DNA of 64,000 nt from Verrucomicrobiota bacterium (GTDB taxonomy: Bacteria > Verrucomicrobiota > Kiritimatiellia > RFP12 > UBA1067): positions 1-64,000 of the forward strand of contig JAHFSX010000036.1 of the NCBI GenBank assembly GCA_023269675.1, in the 5' to 3' direction. Under the pieces are notes generated by a model. The model did not search any database. It was given only the letters and a program-made list of their open reading frames with translations, and was not told where the DNA came from. Shown in pieces: positions 34,142-42,169 of the stretch; position 1 is the first letter of the stretch; each line of letters starts with the position of its first letter. The translations under genes were made by a program, and so were the position numbers.

Positions 34142-36313
34142 TTACGGCGCGGTAACCCCGGATGATTGAACGTCGGTCATGGAGTCGAAGACCTCCGAGG
34201 GATTTGCGCCCGCCTGTCGCTGAAGCTTCCTGCGGTCCGGCAGGCGCGTGCGCCACGCATCGGCATAAAGCCCGATCTTCTCGAACGGGATGGCTGCGAT
34301 CTGCGGCCAGCGGCGGGAAATGGCCGCATCCGGCACGGGCCGGAAGTCGAGCCCCTCCGGATCGCGGAAACCGGCGGAGGCGAGCGTCTCGAACACGACC
34401 GTGTTCGTGACCACGCTCAACGCCCGTTCAGCGGGCGATCCGCTGAAGTGCTCCGCCTTGCCGCAGGCCACCGCCGCGTTGTCCGCCATGCGGTTGCCGG
34501 TCGGGAAGGCGCGGCTTTCGGGGGTCAGGCGCTGCAGCTCGGGATAGCGCGCGCTCCACGGCGGCGAGCGGAGGTCCACGCTTTTGAGCTTCTTCACGAG
34601 CGTCGCGTTGTCCTTGTAGCCGCGCGCCACGCCGCGCGAGTCGAGGTGCAGCGCGCCTGCCGAACAGGCGACCGCCAGGTTGCCGGTGACGAGGTTGTCG
34701 TGGCCGCCGCCGATGAAGGGGCCGTACTGCGTGTTGAAGATGAGGTTGCAGGCCACGGTGTCGCCGCTGTCGCCGTCGTCCATGTAGAAGGCGTTGATGC
34801 GCGGCGAGTCGTAGACGAAGTTGTAGCGCAGCAGGTTGCCGCGGCTGGTCCAGTCGTTCCAGGTGTAGAAGGCGCCCACGTCGCCGGAGTCGAGCGCCGC
34901 GCGCGCGATCTCGTTGTACTCGAACAGGTGATCGTTGCCGGAGTAGAGCACGGCCGCGTGCGGCAAGTCGTGCATGAAGTTGTGGGACACGCGGCAGCCG
35001 ACCGAGTTCGCGGCGACCTCGACGGGCGGCGCGTAGGTCTGCTTGAGCCGCCCCACCCGCCAGAGGTGGTTGTTCTCGGCGACATGCTGGGCCGGGAGCA
35101 GTTTCTGGCGGTTGCCGCCGCTCAACACGATGCCGCCGCGGCCGAGGTCGCAGAAGTCGGAGGAGCGCACCTCGTGGTTGCGGCCGCCGCGCAGCAGCGC
35201 GCCCGTGCCGCCCAGCAGGCGGAAGGTGCACCCGCGCAAGGTGACCGAGTCGCCTTCGGCCACCTCCACGCCGTCGCCCAGTCCGCCTTCGAACACAAGG
35301 CCTTCGAACACGACATGGGACGCGTTCCTGAGGCGGACCAGCGGCACGGTGCGGTCGGCGATCAGCGCGTCTTTGGGCATCCCGTTGCCGGGAGGCAGGA
35401 AGTAGAGCGCGTGCTCGTTGAAGCGGAGGCACCACTCGCCGGGCCGATCGATCTCCTCCAAAAGGTTCACCGCGCACCACTCCTCTTTGCCGGTGCCGAG
35501 CTGGGGCGGCTTGGCGTACTTCGAGCCGAGGCCGCGGGAGACGCCGCAGGCGAAGGTGACGGTCTTTTTGGCCGGATCGATCGCGGACACGCGCAGGGCA
35601 TGGCGGGTCCACGGCACGACCCAGAAGCCGTCCAGCCAGACGCCGTCCGCAACCGACCACTGCGCAGGACGGTCGGAGCGGTACTCGAACGCTCCTCCGG
35701 GCGTGCCGGGGCCGCCCTTGAGGTCGCCTTTCGACAGCACCGCGGCGACAGTTTCATAGCCGGAGTCGGGCCAGCGCGAGAGCGGCATCCAGCGCGAGCC
35801 GCAAAAGAGCTGGCAGAGCCCGCCGCCATCCGAGAACACATCGGCGTAAGGGCCCTGATTCTTTACGCCCAACTCATCCAGGGAAAGCCGCAGCATCCGC
35901 CCCTTCGCGGGAGCGGAGAGTCGTGCGACGAGGGCGGGATCGGTCACCGGCTGCCAGCTGCCGGGCGGAACGGAAATCCCGAGGTTGAGGGACGACGCGC
36001 CGAGCGTGGCGGCCCGATAGACCACGGGCGCCTCGGCGCTGCCGCCATCCTCGGGCCCCAGCTCAAACGTGTTCGTGCGCCAGCAGGTGCCGGAGGCGAG
36101 TTCGACGGTGACGGTGTCCGCGAGGCGGCCGTCCTGCCGCGCCGCGCGTACGGCGTCGCGCGCGGCCTCGAGCGTGGCGAAGGGGCGCTCGGCCGAGCCG
36201 TCGCCCTTCTCCGGAGCCATGGGCGCAACATGGAAAGTGATGGCGTGAAGCGCGGTCGCAGAGAGCGCTGCGGCGATCATGAGGAGACGGGCGTCCCTTT
36301 TCCTAGTGTGCAT
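34142..36313 (-). CDS. Secreted right-handed parallel beta-helix protein
   Basis: 723 residues with a signal peptide (LLMIAAALSATALHA). The N-terminal ERPFATLEAARDAVRAAR is the usual lead-in of these beta-helix proteins. Residues about 330-570 carry helix-coil repeats with NxL/NxV turns (LRNASHVVFEGLVFEGG, VTLRGCTFRLLGG, VSHNFMHDLPHAAVLYSGND). Such folds include polysaccharide lyases and GH families. Catalytic residues cannot be assigned with confidence. It neighbours a GH43 gene, supporting glycan breakdown. The start could also be the Met 11 residues later. The 5-prime end overlaps the tail of the broken four-helix-bundle gene. Confidence 0.8.
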   Translation of the reverse strand: MHTRKRDARLLMIAAALSATALHAITFHVAPMAPEKGDGSAERPFATLEAARDAVRAARQDGRLADTVTVELASGTCWRTNTFELGPEDGGSAEAPVVYRAATLGASSLNLGISVPPGSWQPVTDPALVARLSAPAKGRMLRLSLDELGVKNQGPYADVFSDGGGLCQLFCGSRWMPLSRWPDSGYETVAAVLSKGDLKGGPGTPGGAFEYRSDRPAQWSVADGVWLDGFWVVPWTRHALRVSAIDPAKKTVTFACGVSRGLGSKYAKPPQLGTGKEEWCAVNLLEEIDRPGEWCLRFNEHALYFLPPGNGMPKDALIADRTVPLVRLRNASHVVFEGLVFEGGLGDGVEVAEGDSVTLRGCTFRLLGGTGALLRGGRNHEVRSSDFCDLGRGGIVLSGGNRQKLLPAQHVAENNHLWRVGRLKQTYAPPVEVAANSVGCRVSHNFMHDLPHAAVLYSGNDHLFEYNEIARAALDSGDVGAFYTWNDWTSRGNLLRYNFVYDSPRINAFYMDDGDSGDTVACNLIFNTQYGPFIGGGHDNLVTGNLAVACSAGALHLDSRGVARGYKDNATLVKKLKSVDLRSPPWSARYPELQRLTPESRAFPTGNRMADNAAVACGKAEHFSGSPAERALSVVTNTVVFETLASAGFRDPEGLDFRPVPDAAISRRWPQIAAIPFEKIGLYADAWRTRLPDRRKLQRQAGANPSEVFDSMTDVQSSGVTAP

Positions 36314-36366
36314 GCGGCGAGCGTAGCAGAAGGCGAAAGGCCAGACAATCTTGGAGTGGGGAGCGA

Positions 36367-36413
36367 ATCGGACGGATCAGTCGGATCGGACCAATCGGAC
36401 TGATCCGTCCGAT
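36367..36413. repeat. ATCGGACGGATC palindrome, downstream copy
   Basis: Perfect 16-base arms: ATCGGACGGATCAGTC at 36367-36382 and its exact inverse at 36398-36413, with a 15-base spacer of the same word type. Translated in frame as the tail of the four-helix-bundle gene on the minus strand. Confidence 0.8.
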
Positions 36414-36783
36414 GATGCTGCCGCCCGACCTCGCGTACGGCCTGTGCTTCGGGGTCGTCTTTGGTCCACTGGTGCTGATGGCGCTGACGCAGGAAGTCCT
36501 CGTAGTCGAGGAGCAGTTCGTCGAGGCTGGCACGCGCCACGTTCACGAGCCGCAGCTCGGTCTGGCTCGAGGTGGCGGCGGCGCGGCTGCCCTCGGCGAT
36601 GTTCTGCCGTCCGCTGCGGGCCGCCTGCACCATCTGGTCGACGGTACGCGAACGCTTGTCCACGAAGCGTTCACAGAAGGCGACGGTGGCGTCTTAAATG
36701 ACGGTCGTCACTTGGAAGCTGCGCAGATCGCGGTAGCCTCCGCTGGGGCGGAGGCGCGGAGGGCGGGCAAGGGCGCCAGAATG

Positions 36784-36821
36784 ATCGGACGGATCGGTCG
36801 GATCGGACCGATCCGTCGGAT
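36784..36821. repeat. ATCGGACGGATC palindrome, upstream copy
   Basis: The arms 36784-36799 and 36806-36821 pair at 15 of 16 positions around GGATCG. It lies just after the start codon of the four-helix-bundle gene, so the gene is bracketed by two copies. Confidence 0.8.
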
Positions 36822-36859
36822 GATGAAACTCTGCCCCCTCAGCCATGGGATGCGGCCTT

Positions 36860-38656
36860 TCACACCACGTTCAGGATCACGGCCTTGATGCGGCGGACGC
36901 CGGCGGAGGAGGACTCCTCCTTCTGGATCTTGAAGCCGCCGAGCTCGCCGGTGGTGGCCGCGTGCGGGCCGCCGCAGACCTCCATCGAGAACTCGCCCAT
37001 GGCGTAGACCTTCACCTGCTCGCCATATTTGGCGGCGAAGAGCGCGGTGGCGCCTTTGGCTTTGGCCTCCTCCATGGTCATGGTCGTGACGGCGACCGGC
37101 AGGTTGCGCTTGATCTGCTCGTTGACCATGTCCTCGACCTGCTGGATCTGCTCGGGGGTCATCTTCTCGGGGTGCGAGAAGTCGAAGCGCAGGCGCTCGG
37201 GCGTGATGTTCGAGCCCTTCTGCAGCGCGTGCGGGCCGAGCACGTGCTGGAGCGCCCGGTGCAGCAGGTGCGTGGCGGTGTGCAGGCGCGTGGTTGTGAC
37301 CGTGTTGTCGGCCAGGCCGCCCTTGAAGGTGGCGTCGCCCTGCTTGGAGGTCTCCTGGTGCTTCTTGAACGCCTCCTCGTAGCCGGCGCGGTCCACGGCG
37401 AGGCCCTGCTCCAGGCAGAGCTCTTCGGTGAACTCCAGCGGGAAGCCGTAGGTGTCGTAGAGCTTGAAGGCGGTGCGTCCGGAGAGCGTGGTCTGGCCGT
37501 GCAGCTTGAGCGCGTCCGCGACCTTGTCGAACTCCTTCTGGCCGGCGTGGAGGGTCTTCTCGAAACGCTCCTCCTCGCCCACCAGCTCGGCGATGACAGT
37601 CTCGGCGTTCTTCTCCAGCTCGGGGTAGACGTGCTTGTAGTTGGCGATGATGATCTCGGCCAGGGTCCGGGTGTAGCCGGTGCCGATGCCGAGCAGCTTG
37701 GCGTAGCGCACCGAGCGGCGGATGAGACGGCGCAGCACGTAGTTGGCTCCGACGTTGCCGGGCTTGACGCCGCCCTTGGGGTCGCCGAGCACGAAGACCG
37801 AGGTGCGCAGGTGGTCCGCGATGATGCGCTCGGCGCGCACGGCGGCCTCCTCGCTGTCGGGGCGCGCGGTGGAGAGCTCCCTGATCTTCGCCATGAGCGG
37901 CGCGAAGAGTTCGGTCTCGTAGACGGTCGCGTAGCCGTTCATCATGCAGATGGTGCGCTCGACGCCCATGCCGGTGTCGACGTTGCTCTGCTTGAGGGGC
38001 TCATAGCTGCCGTCGGCGGTCTTGTTGTACTGCATGAAGACATCGTTCCAGATCTCGATGTACTTGCCGCAGTGGCAGCCCGGGCGGCAGATCTTGCCGC
38101 AGGCGGGCTTGCCGGTGTCGATGAACATCTCGGTGTCGGGGCCGCACGGGCCGGTGGTGCCGGCCGGCCCCCACCAGTTGTCCTCTTTCGGGAGCGCGTA
38201 GATGCGCGACTCGGGGATGCCGAGGCTCTTCCAGATGGCGGCGGACTCGTCGTCGCGCGGCACATGGCCTTCGCCCTCGAAGACCGTGACGCTGAGCTGG
38301 TCGGGCGAGAAGCCCAGTTCCCGCGTGAGGAACTCGTAGGACCAGGTGATGGCCTCTTTCTTGAAATAATCGCCGAGCGACCAGTTGCCGAGCATCTCGA
38401 AGAAGGTCAGGTGGCAGGAGTCGCCGACCGCGTCGATGTCGCCGGTGCGCACGCACTTCTGCACGTCGGTCAGGCGCCTGCCCGCCGGGTGCGGCTCGCC
38501 CAGCAGGTAAGGCACGAGCGGGTGCATGCCGGCCGTGGTGAAGAGCACGGTCGGGTCGTTCTCCGGAATCAGCGAGGCGCCGGAGATGACGGCGTGGCCT
38601 TTGGAGGCGAAGAACTTGAGGTACTTGTCGCGGAGCTGGTCGGCTGTGAGTTTCAT
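36860..38656 (-). CDS. alaS: Alanyl-tRNA synthetase, short form without the C-terminal domain
   Basis: 598 residues against about 875 for E. coli AlaRS. It charges tRNA-Ala. Present: the catalytic core (HAVISGASLIPENDPTVLFT, CVRTGDIDAVGDSCHLTFFE, GMGVERTICMMNG), the tRNA-recognition helices (NVGANYVLRRLIRRSVR), and the editing domain with zinc ligands HTATHLLH and CGGPH. The protein ends at SSAGVRRIKAVILNVV, right after the editing domain, so the DHHA1/C-Ala region is absent. The downstream DNA encodes a different gene, not a frameshifted tail. No Shine-Dalgarno precedes the ATG; instead an AGGTTACAGG repeat lies 9 bases upstream. Confidence 0.93.
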   Translation of the reverse strand: MKLTADQLRDKYLKFFASKGHAVISGASLIPENDPTVLFTTAGMHPLVPYLLGEPHPAGRRLTDVQKCVRTGDIDAVGDSCHLTFFEMLGNWSLGDYFKKEAITWSYEFLTRELGFSPDQLSVTVFEGEGHVPRDDESAAIWKSLGIPESRIYALPKEDNWWGPAGTTGPCGPDTEMFIDTGKPACGKICRPGCHCGKYIEIWNDVFMQYNKTADGSYEPLKQSNVDTGMGVERTICMMNGYATVYETELFAPLMAKIRELSTARPDSEEAAVRAERIIADHLRTSVFVLGDPKGGVKPGNVGANYVLRRLIRRSVRYAKLLGIGTGYTRTLAEIIIANYKHVYPELEKNAETVIAELVGEEERFEKTLHAGQKEFDKVADALKLHGQTTLSGRTAFKLYDTYGFPLEFTEELCLEQGLAVDRAGYEEAFKKHQETSKQGDATFKGGLADNTVTTTRLHTATHLLHRALQHVLGPHALQKGSNITPERLRFDFSHPEKMTPEQIQQVEDMVNEQIKRNLPVAVTTMTMEEAKAKGATALFAAKYGEQVKVYAMGEFSMEVCGGPHAATTGELGGFKIQKEESSSAGVRRIKAVILNVV

Positions 38657-38665
38657 GGGAAGAAC

Positions 38666-38697
38666 GTTACAGGTTAGTGGTTACGCGTTACAGGTTA
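38666..38697. repeat. GTTACAGGTTA-type repeat abutting alaS
   Basis: GTTACAGGTTAGTGGTTACG followed by another GTTACAGGTTA. The same words, inverted, occur inside the gene at 59062. It occupies the leader of alaS where a ribosome-binding site is expected. Confidence 0.6.
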
Positions 38698-38733
38698 GGC
38701 ACGAAGACACAAAGGCGCGGTAAGGGGTCAGGC

Positions 38734-38760
38734 GGGGCGGTCGCGGAGGGCGACCGCCCC
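38734..38760. repeat. GC-rich hairpin downstream of recA
   Basis: An 11-pair stem (38734-38744 with 38750-38760) in the 112-base gap between recA and alaS. No T tract. It could slow transcription or be another repeat of the hairpin family. Confidence 0.5.
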
Positions 38761-38768
38761 GGACGGGC

Positions 38769-39809
38769 TTATTCCGCGGCGACGGCGTCGGCGGGCTTGG
38801 CTTTGCCGATCGGCAGGGCCGGCTCGGTTTTGATCTTCTCGATCATCTGGGCGACGATCTCGGGGTGGGAGCGCAGGAACTCGGTCGAGGCGACCGCGCC
38901 CTGGCCGATCTGCTCGGCGCCGAAGCTCAGCCAGGAACCGCGCTTGGTCACGACGTTGCGCGCGAGGGCGGCGTCGAGCACCGAGCCTTCCCACGAGATG
39001 CCGCGGGAGTAGAGGATGTCGAACTCGGCTTCCGTGAAGGGCGGCGCGACCTTGTTCTTGACGACCTTGACGCGCGTGCGGTTGCCGATCACCGCGCCGG
39101 TGGGATCCTTGATGGCGCCGATGCGCTGGACGTTGAGGCGCATCGAGGAGTAGAACTTGAGCGCCTTGCCGCCCGGCGTGGTCTCGGGGTTGCCGAACAT
39201 CACGCCGATCTTGTCGCGCACCTGGTTGGTGAAGATGCAGAGCGTCTTGGTCTGGGAGATGGCGCTGGTGAGCTTGCGCATGGCCTGCGACATGAGCCGC
39301 GCCTGGAGGCCCATGTGCGAATCGCCCATGTTGCCGTCCAGCTCCGCCTGGGGCGCGAGCGCCGCCACGGAGTCGACCACCACCACGTCCAGCGCGCCGC
39401 TCTTCACGAGCTGCTCGGTGATGGTGAGGGCCTCCTCGCCGGAGCTGGGCTGCGAGACCAGCAGGTCGTCGAGGTTCACGCCGATGCGGCGCGCGTAATT
39501 GGGATCCATGGCGTGCTCGGCATCGACGAACGCGGCCAGGCCGCCGGCCTTCTGGGCGTTGGCGATGACATGCAGGGCCAGGGTGGTTTTGCCGGAAGAC
39601 TCCTGCCCGTAGATTTCGACCACGCGGCCGCGCGGCAGCCCGCCCACCCCGAGCGCGAGATCCAGCGAGAGCGCACCGCTGGGGATGACGGCGATGTTCT
39701 TCGAAGCCTCGGCATCGCCCATGCGCATGATGGCCGACTCGCCGAATTCTTTGCGAATCTGACTCAGAACCGCCTCCAACTGCGTGTTACTCGTTTTCTT
39801 CTCGGCCAT
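38769..39809 (-). CDS. recA: Recombinase RecA
   Basis: 346 residues, the usual length. Strand exchange in homologous recombination and co-protease for the SOS response. Seen: Walker A GQESSGKTTL, AFVDAEHAMDPNYA, the VVVDSVAALAPQAE Walker B, the loop L2 region GVMFGNPETTPGGKALKFYS and the C-terminal acidic tail. TAGGAG lies 8 bases before the ATG. The leader contains a TTAATTAA palindrome and a CCCTCCGGAGGG palindrome, but I could not identify a convincing LexA box. Followed at 112 bases by alaS on the same strand. Confidence 0.97.
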   Translation of the reverse strand: MAEKKTSNTQLEAVLSQIRKEFGESAIMRMGDAEASKNIAVIPSGALSLDLALGVGGLPRGRVVEIYGQESSGKTTLALHVIANAQKAGGLAAFVDAEHAMDPNYARRIGVNLDDLLVSQPSSGEEALTITEQLVKSGALDVVVVDSVAALAPQAELDGNMGDSHMGLQARLMSQAMRKLTSAISQTKTLCIFTNQVRDKIGVMFGNPETTPGGKALKFYSSMRLNVQRIGAIKDPTGAVIGNRTRVKVVKNKVAPPFTEAEFDILYSRGISWEGSVLDAALARNVVTKRGSWLSFGAEQIGQGAVASTEFLRSHPEIVAQMIEKIKTEPALPIGKAKPADAVAAE

Positions 39810-39990
39810 ATGATGCTCCTAAAGCTATGCGTTAATTAAGTTCGTATACCATACCAAAAACGGCCCTCCGGAGGGAACGTTTTCTTTGGAAACCGGGGCT
39901 AGGCGTCCCCTCGCCCCAAGCCCGCAACCTCGCTCTTCCCGCTCGCGCAAAAATCCGGTATGATAACGTGATTCAAAAGGACTCCTTGTG

Positions 39991-41046
39991 ATGAATGCGA
40001 CCCAGGAACAACTGACCCGCCTGCTGAAAGGCGAAACACCGTCCGCCACCGAACTGGCCAGCCTGCTCAAGGCGCAAGGTAAAGCCTGCGACCTGATCTA
40101 CACGGCCGCCGATGACCTGCGCCGCCAGACCATGGGGGAAGCGGTTTACCTGCGCGGCATCATCGAGTTCTCCAACGTCTGCAAAAACAACTGCTGGTAT
40201 TGCGGCATCCGCTGCGACAACGACACCATCGCGCGCTACCGCATGACGGGCGACGAGATCGTCGAAACCGCCAGGAACGCCAAGCTCTGGGGCTGCGGCA
40301 CGGTCGTGCTGCAATCCGGCGAAGACCCCTTCTTTACGGCCGACGTGCTGAGCGCCCTCCTGCGCCGCATCAAGGACGAGACCGGCCTGGCCGTCACCCT
40401 CTCGGTGGGCGTGCGCACGCGCGACGAGCTCGCGCAGTTCAAGGCCGCCGGCTGCGACCGCTACCTGCTGCGCTTCGAGACCACCTCCAACGCGCTTTTC
40501 TCCGCGATCCATCCGGACGAGTCGTTCGAGCACCGCGTGCAGTGCCTCCGCGACCTGCGCGAGCTCGGCTACCAGGTCGGCAGCGGCTTCATGATCGGCC
40601 TGCCCGGCTCCACGCTGGAGATGATCGCCCACGACATCCTCTTCGCCACGCAGCTCAAGCTCGACATGATCGGCTGCGGGCCGTTCCTCTCGCATCCCGA
40701 CACGCCGCTCGCCGAAAAGCCGCTGCTTGAAGACCGCGGCGTCTACTACAAGACCATCGCCCTGCTGCGCCTCCTCAACCCGGACGCGCACATCCCGGCC
40801 ACCACCGCGTTCGACGCGCTCGAGCCCGAAGGCCGCAACCACGTGCTCACGCGCGGCGCCAACGTCTTCATGCCGAACGTCACGCCCGGCAAGTACCGCC
40901 GCCTGTACCAGCTCTACCCCAACAAGCCTTGCGTGGACGAGGACGGCGCGGCCTGCGCCCTCTGCGTGCGCGGCCGCCTCGCCTCGCTCGGACGCGAGAT
41001 CGGCGCCGGCCCCGGCCACTCGGTGCGTGAACTCCAAGGACTTTAA
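39991..41046 (+). CDS. hydE: HydE-type radical SAM protein
   Basis: 351 residues. HydE is a radical SAM maturase for the H-cluster of [FeFe] hydrogenase. The [4Fe-4S] site is C64-x3-C68-x2-C71 in SNVCKNNCWYCGIR. Other family stretches: GCGTVVLQSGEDPFF, CDRYLLRFETTSNALF, GSGFMIGLPGSTLEM and MIGCGPFLSHPDTPLAEKP. ATG chosen over a GTG three bases earlier, with AAAAGGA 9 bases upstream. It is directly followed, one base later, by thiS and then thiG, the place where thiH often sits. No hydF, hydG or hydrogenase gene is in the window, so a role outside hydrogenase maturation should be considered. The family match is strong. Confidence 0.85.
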   Translation: MNATQEQLTRLLKGETPSATELASLLKAQGKACDLIYTAADDLRRQTMGEAVYLRGIIEFSNVCKNNCWYCGIRCDNDTIARYRMTGDEIVETARNAKLWGCGTVVLQSGEDPFFTADVLSALLRRIKDETGLAVTLSVGVRTRDELAQFKAAGCDRYLLRFETTSNALFSAIHPDESFEHRVQCLRDLRELGYQVGSGFMIGLPGSTLEMIAHDILFATQLKLDMIGCGPFLSHPDTPLAEKPLLEDRGVYYKTIALLRLLNPDAHIPATTAFDALEPEGRNHVLTRGANVFMPNVTPGKYRRLYQLYPNKPCVDEDGAACALCVRGRLASLGREIGAGPGHSVRELQGL

Positions 41047-41047
41047 C

Positions 41048-41248
41048 ATGACCGTCACCGTCAACGGCAAGCCGAGGCCGCTCGGCGACGCGAAAACCCT
41101 CGCGCAGCTCCTCGCCGCGCTGGGCGTGAACGCCTCAAAAAAAGCCGTCGAGCTCAACGGCCAGATCATCCCCGCCAGCGCTTTCGCGGCCACGCCGGTC
41201 ACCGCCGACGACCAGGTCGAGATCATCCAGTTCGTCGGCGGCGGATGA
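41048..41248 (+). CDS. thiS: Sulfur carrier protein ThiS
   Basis: 66 residues, ubiquitin-like beta-grasp fold ending in the diglycine tail VEIIQFVGGG. It carries sulfur as a thiocarboxylate for thiazole synthesis. Opening MTVTVNGKPRPLGDAKTLAQ and GQIIPASAFAATPV are typical. AAGGA in the end of hydE serves as ribosome-binding site; the stop of hydE and this ATG are one base apart, so it is co-translated. Partner candidates here are the ThiF/MoeB protein at 23920 and ThiG next door. Confidence 0.92.
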   Translation: MTVTVNGKPRPLGDAKTLAQLLAALGVNASKKAVELNGQIIPASAFAATPVTADDQVEIIQFVGGG

Positions 41249-41286
41249 CCCCTGAGAGCGCGGACACACAGGTCAGCCCCTGCAGC

Positions 41287-41322
41287 CCAACCCCTAACTC
41301 CTCCCTCCCAACCCCTCCTTTC
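41287..41322. repeat. CCTAACTCCTCC-type repeat before thiG
   Basis: CCCCTAACTCCTCCCTCCC and CCCCTCCTTTCC run right up to the thiG ATG, leaving no purine-rich ribosome-binding site. The same word family is at 7116-7138, 7290-7318 and 60736-60766. Confidence 0.55.
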
Positions 41323-41324
41323 CT

Positions 41325-42113
41325 ATGAACCCTCTTATTATCGCTGGACGCACCTTCCACTCCCGTCTCTTCATCGGCACCGGAAAATTCGGCTCGCACG
41401 CGCTCATGGCGCAGGCCATCGAGGCCTCCGGCTGCGAGCTGGTGACCGTCGCGCTGCGCCGGGTGGACCTCGACAAGAACCCCGAGGGCGACCCGCTCAT
41501 CTCCCGGCTCGACCCCGAAAAGATCGTGATCGTGCCCAACACCAGCGGCGCGCGCACCGCCGAGGAGGCGATCCGCATCGCGCGGCTCGCGCGCTCCGCG
41601 GGCGGCTTCGACTGGATCAAGCTCGAGCTCACCCCCAACCTGCACCACCTGCTGCCTGACCCGATCGAGACTCTCAAGGCCGCCGAGGTGCTGGTGAAGG
41701 AGGGCTTCAAGGTGATGCCCTACATCAACGCCGACCCCGTGCTCGCGAAGCGGCTGGAAGAGGCTGGCACCGTGGTCGTGATGCCGCTGGCCGCGCCCAT
41801 CGGCACGAACCTCGGCCTGCGCAACCGCGACATGATCGAGATCATCGTGGCCAACGCCCGCGTGCCCGTGGTCGTCGACGCCGGCCTCGGCATGCCCTCC
41901 CACGCCGCCGCCGCCATCGAGCTCGGCGCGGACTGCGTGCTCATCAACACCGCGATCGCCTCCGCCGCCGACCCCGTCGGCATGGCCAAAGCCTTCGCCA
42001 AAGCCGTCGAAGCCGCCGAAGAGGGGCTGACCGCCGGCCCCCGCGCCGCGCGCCCCACCGCCGACGCCTCCTCGCCCCTGACCGGCTTCCTGTGGGAAAA
42101 CAAGAGCCGTTAA
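41325..42113 (+). CDS. thiG: Thiazole synthase ThiG
   Basis: 262 residues, TIM barrel. It forms the thiazole phosphate of thiamine from deoxyxylulose phosphate, dehydroglycine and ThiS thiocarboxylate. Seen: LIIAGRTFHSRLFIGTGKF, the Schiff-base lysine region FDWIKLELTPN, KVMPYINADPVLAKRLEE, MPLAAPIGTNLGL and VVVDAGLGMPSHAAAAIELG. Same operon as hydE and thiS, after 76 bases of repeat. No TPP riboswitch is evident upstream of the operon. A GC-rich hairpin follows the stop. Confidence 0.95.
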   Translation: MNPLIIAGRTFHSRLFIGTGKFGSHALMAQAIEASGCELVTVALRRVDLDKNPEGDPLISRLDPEKIVIVPNTSGARTAEEAIRIARLARSAGGFDWIKLELTPNLHHLLPDPIETLKAAEVLVKEGFKVMPYINADPVLAKRLEEAGTVVVMPLAAPIGTNLGLRNRDMIEIIVANARVPVVVDAGLGMPSHAAAAIELGADCVLINTAIASAADPVGMAKAFAKAVEAAEEGLTAGPRAARPTADASSPLTGFLWENKSR

Positions 42114-42123
42114 CAGTTCGAAG

Positions 42124-42149
42124 GGGCGGCTCCAATTTTGGGGCCGCCC
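42124..42149 (+). terminator. Probable terminator after thiG
   Basis: Stem GGGCGGC (42124-42130) with GCCGCCC (42143-42149), then a six-T run about 15 bases later (42163). It lies between the convergent thiG and the large repeat-protein gene. Confidence 0.5.
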
Positions 42150-42169
42150 TCTCCAGAAACCGTTTTTTC

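Larger units (their letters stand above)
36277..36846 (-). pseudogene. Four-helix-bundle (S23-like, suffix-type) protein, broken by one nonsense codon
   Basis: Reading from the ATG at 36846, the frame encodes MAEGAEFHHPTD, GGYRDLRSFQVTTVI, then a TAA (36694-36696), then DATVAFCERFVDKRSRTVDQ and QAARSGRQNIAEGSRAAATS, ELRLVNVARASLDELLLDYE. The frame is unbroken apart from that stop, which sits where relatives have Tyr or His (VIYDAT). The family is the small four-helix-bundle group related to proteins encoded in 23S rRNA intervening sequences. A GTG at 36663 could start a 128-residue remnant. Both ends of the frame run through ATCGGACGGATC palindromes, read as TDRSDPTDPSD and TDQSDWSDPTDPSD. 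It starts 13 bases after alaS. Confidence 0.75.

Noticed and set aside
36860..36870. alaS truncated by frameshift
   Set aside because: No DHHA1-like sequence follows in any frame. A different gene begins 13 bases on, so a genuine short form is more likely.
39810..39900. LexA/SOS box upstream of recA
   Set aside because: TTAATTAA and CCCTCCGGAGGG palindromes are present, but neither matches a known LexA operator.
41249..41324. CCCTGAGAG before thiG as part of a TPP riboswitch
   Set aside because: Only the short word matches. The conserved second half and P4/P5 elements are absent, and it lies inside the operon next to a repeat.
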